Of a stretch of DNA of 64,000 nt, positions 63,559 to 64,000 are shown piece after piece; positions within the stretch are counted from its first letter, which is position 1; each line of letters begins with the position of its first letter. The position numbers and the translations under genes are program-made. The notes beneath the pieces were generated by a model. It worked only from the letters and a program-made list of their open reading frames with translations. It ran no database searches and was not told where the DNA came from. This DNA is from Polyangia bacterium (lineage in GTDB: Bacteria; Myxococcota_A; Polyangia; Nannocystales; Nannocystaceae). The stretch covers positions 124,001-188,000 of the forward strand of contig JAUIKS010000004.1 of assembly GCA_030430565.1 (NCBI GenBank), given 5' to 3'.

Positions 63559-64000
63559 GAGTTGTCTTCCCGGGTCAGGTGGAGGAAGGGCGGCTGTGGC
63601 TGTGGCGGCGCGTCCGGGGCGTGGCCCCAGCGCTCGATCAGGCCGGGCGGCACGCGCACGCCGGCGCGGTCGAGGGCGCGCACCACCACCGTGTCGATGG
63701 CTTGGTCCAGGGTTTGGACGGCGCCGTAAAACGAGGGCACGGCGGGGAGCACGATGGCGCCCGCTTCGGTGGCGGAGACCATGTTTCGCAGGTGAACGAG
63801 GCTGAGCGGCGTCTCGCGGGCGACGAGGATCAGGCGCTTGCGCTCCTTGAGCGCCACCTCACACGCGCGCGAAATGAGATCATCCCCGCCGCCGTTGGCG
63901 ACGCGCGCGAGCGTGGACATCGAGCAGGGCATCACGAGCACCGCGTCGGGGGCGCTCGAGCCCGAGGCGAAGGGGGCCATGAAGTTGCGGCGCTTCCAGC
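63555..64000 (-). CDS. UbiX-like flavin prenyltransferase (partial at window edge)
   Basis: The C-terminal 148 or so residues of a UbiX/Pad1-family enzyme, which makes prenylated FMN for UbiD-type decarboxylases. MAPFASGSSAPDAVLVMPCS, LILVARETPLSLVHLRNM and VLPAVPSFYGAVQTLDQAID are typical. The frame continues without interruption to the window edge (preceding residues WKRRNF), so the ATG at 63980 is internal. Next to mqnE and mqnA it probably serves the UbiD-like decarboxylase of futalosine menaquinone synthesis (MqnM role, inference). An extended Pro-rich C-terminus is present. Confidence 0.9.
   Translation of the reverse strand, partial: WKRRNFMAPFASGSSAPDAVLVMPCSMSTLARVANGGGDDLISRACEVALKERKRLILVARETPLSLVHLRNMVSATEAGAIVLPAVPSFYGAVQTLDQAIDTVVVRALDRAGVRVPPGLIERWGHAPDAPPQPQPPFLHLTREDNS

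Overview
The window is a GC-rich (roughly 70%), densely coded bacterial chromosome segment of about 54 protein genes. I could find no rRNA, tRNA, CRISPR array, transposase, integrase or phage gene. The gene content points to a myxobacterium-like organism (phylum Myxococcota). It has two Ser/Thr protein kinases (one with an FHA domain, one with TPRs), many lipoproteins and outer-membrane proteins of unknown function, a PEGA-domain protein, an AgmX/PglI-type lipoprotein, a TM2/SHOCT protein and a large coiled-coil DUF4175-like protein. A complete sodium-pumping NADH:quinone reductase suggests a marine or halotolerant lifestyle. The taxonomic placement is inference from content, not from a marker alignment.

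Layout. 0-13 kb: the end of hemC, a small lipoprotein, a frameshifted remnant, a TolB-propeller/amidohydrolase lipoprotein, two hypothetical proteins, an EEP-family hydrolase, apolipoprotein N-acyltransferase (lnt), aspartyl-tRNA synthetase (aspS), a metallophosphoesterase and a cysteine-rich lipoprotein. 13-16 kb: heme A synthase and FabH converge on a 0.5 kb block of intergenic repeats. 16-21.5 kb: a same-strand run of TPR lipoprotein, FHA kinase, octaheme cytochrome c and small membrane protein. 21.5-30 kb: cardiolipin synthase, a PilT-like protein without a Walker A motif, csrA, and a DUF4175-like coiled-coil protein overlapping a metalloprotease/TPR gene. 30-32 kb: ECF sigma factor, membrane anti-sigma-like protein and secreted protein, joined by 4-nt overlaps. 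32-45 kb: cell-envelope genes, including an AsmA-like/GT51 transglycosylase fusion, an outer-membrane protein, trmH, a class A PBP, TM2/SHOCT, a BamE-like lipoprotein, an OmpA lipoprotein and an AgmX-like lipoprotein, closed by a clear intrinsic terminator. 45-53 kb: a Cys/Met-metabolism PLP enzyme, a VOC protein, an outer-membrane protein, an inverted distant copy of the 14-kb repeat, the menaquinone prenyltransferase mqnP, a TPR kinase and a PEGA protein.

53.4-64 kb is the respiratory block, all on the minus strand. It holds nqrABCDEF, apbE (which flavinylates NqrB and NqrC) and a 58-residue nqrM maturation gene. Upstream of these lie mqnA, mqnE and a UbiX-like flavin prenyltransferase of the futalosine menaquinone pathway. 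Quinone synthesis genes thus sit next to the Na+ pump that would use the quinone. CtaA (heme A for oxidases), the octaheme cytochrome c and MqnP elsewhere in the window fit the same respiratory theme.

The least explained structures are the intergenic repeat family (three copies at 14.2-14.76 kb and a diverged inverted copy at 48.3 kb, always read in the same sense as the gene upstream), an 18-nt inverted-repeat motif directly after the last stop codon of two separate operons, and the AsmA/GT51 fusion.
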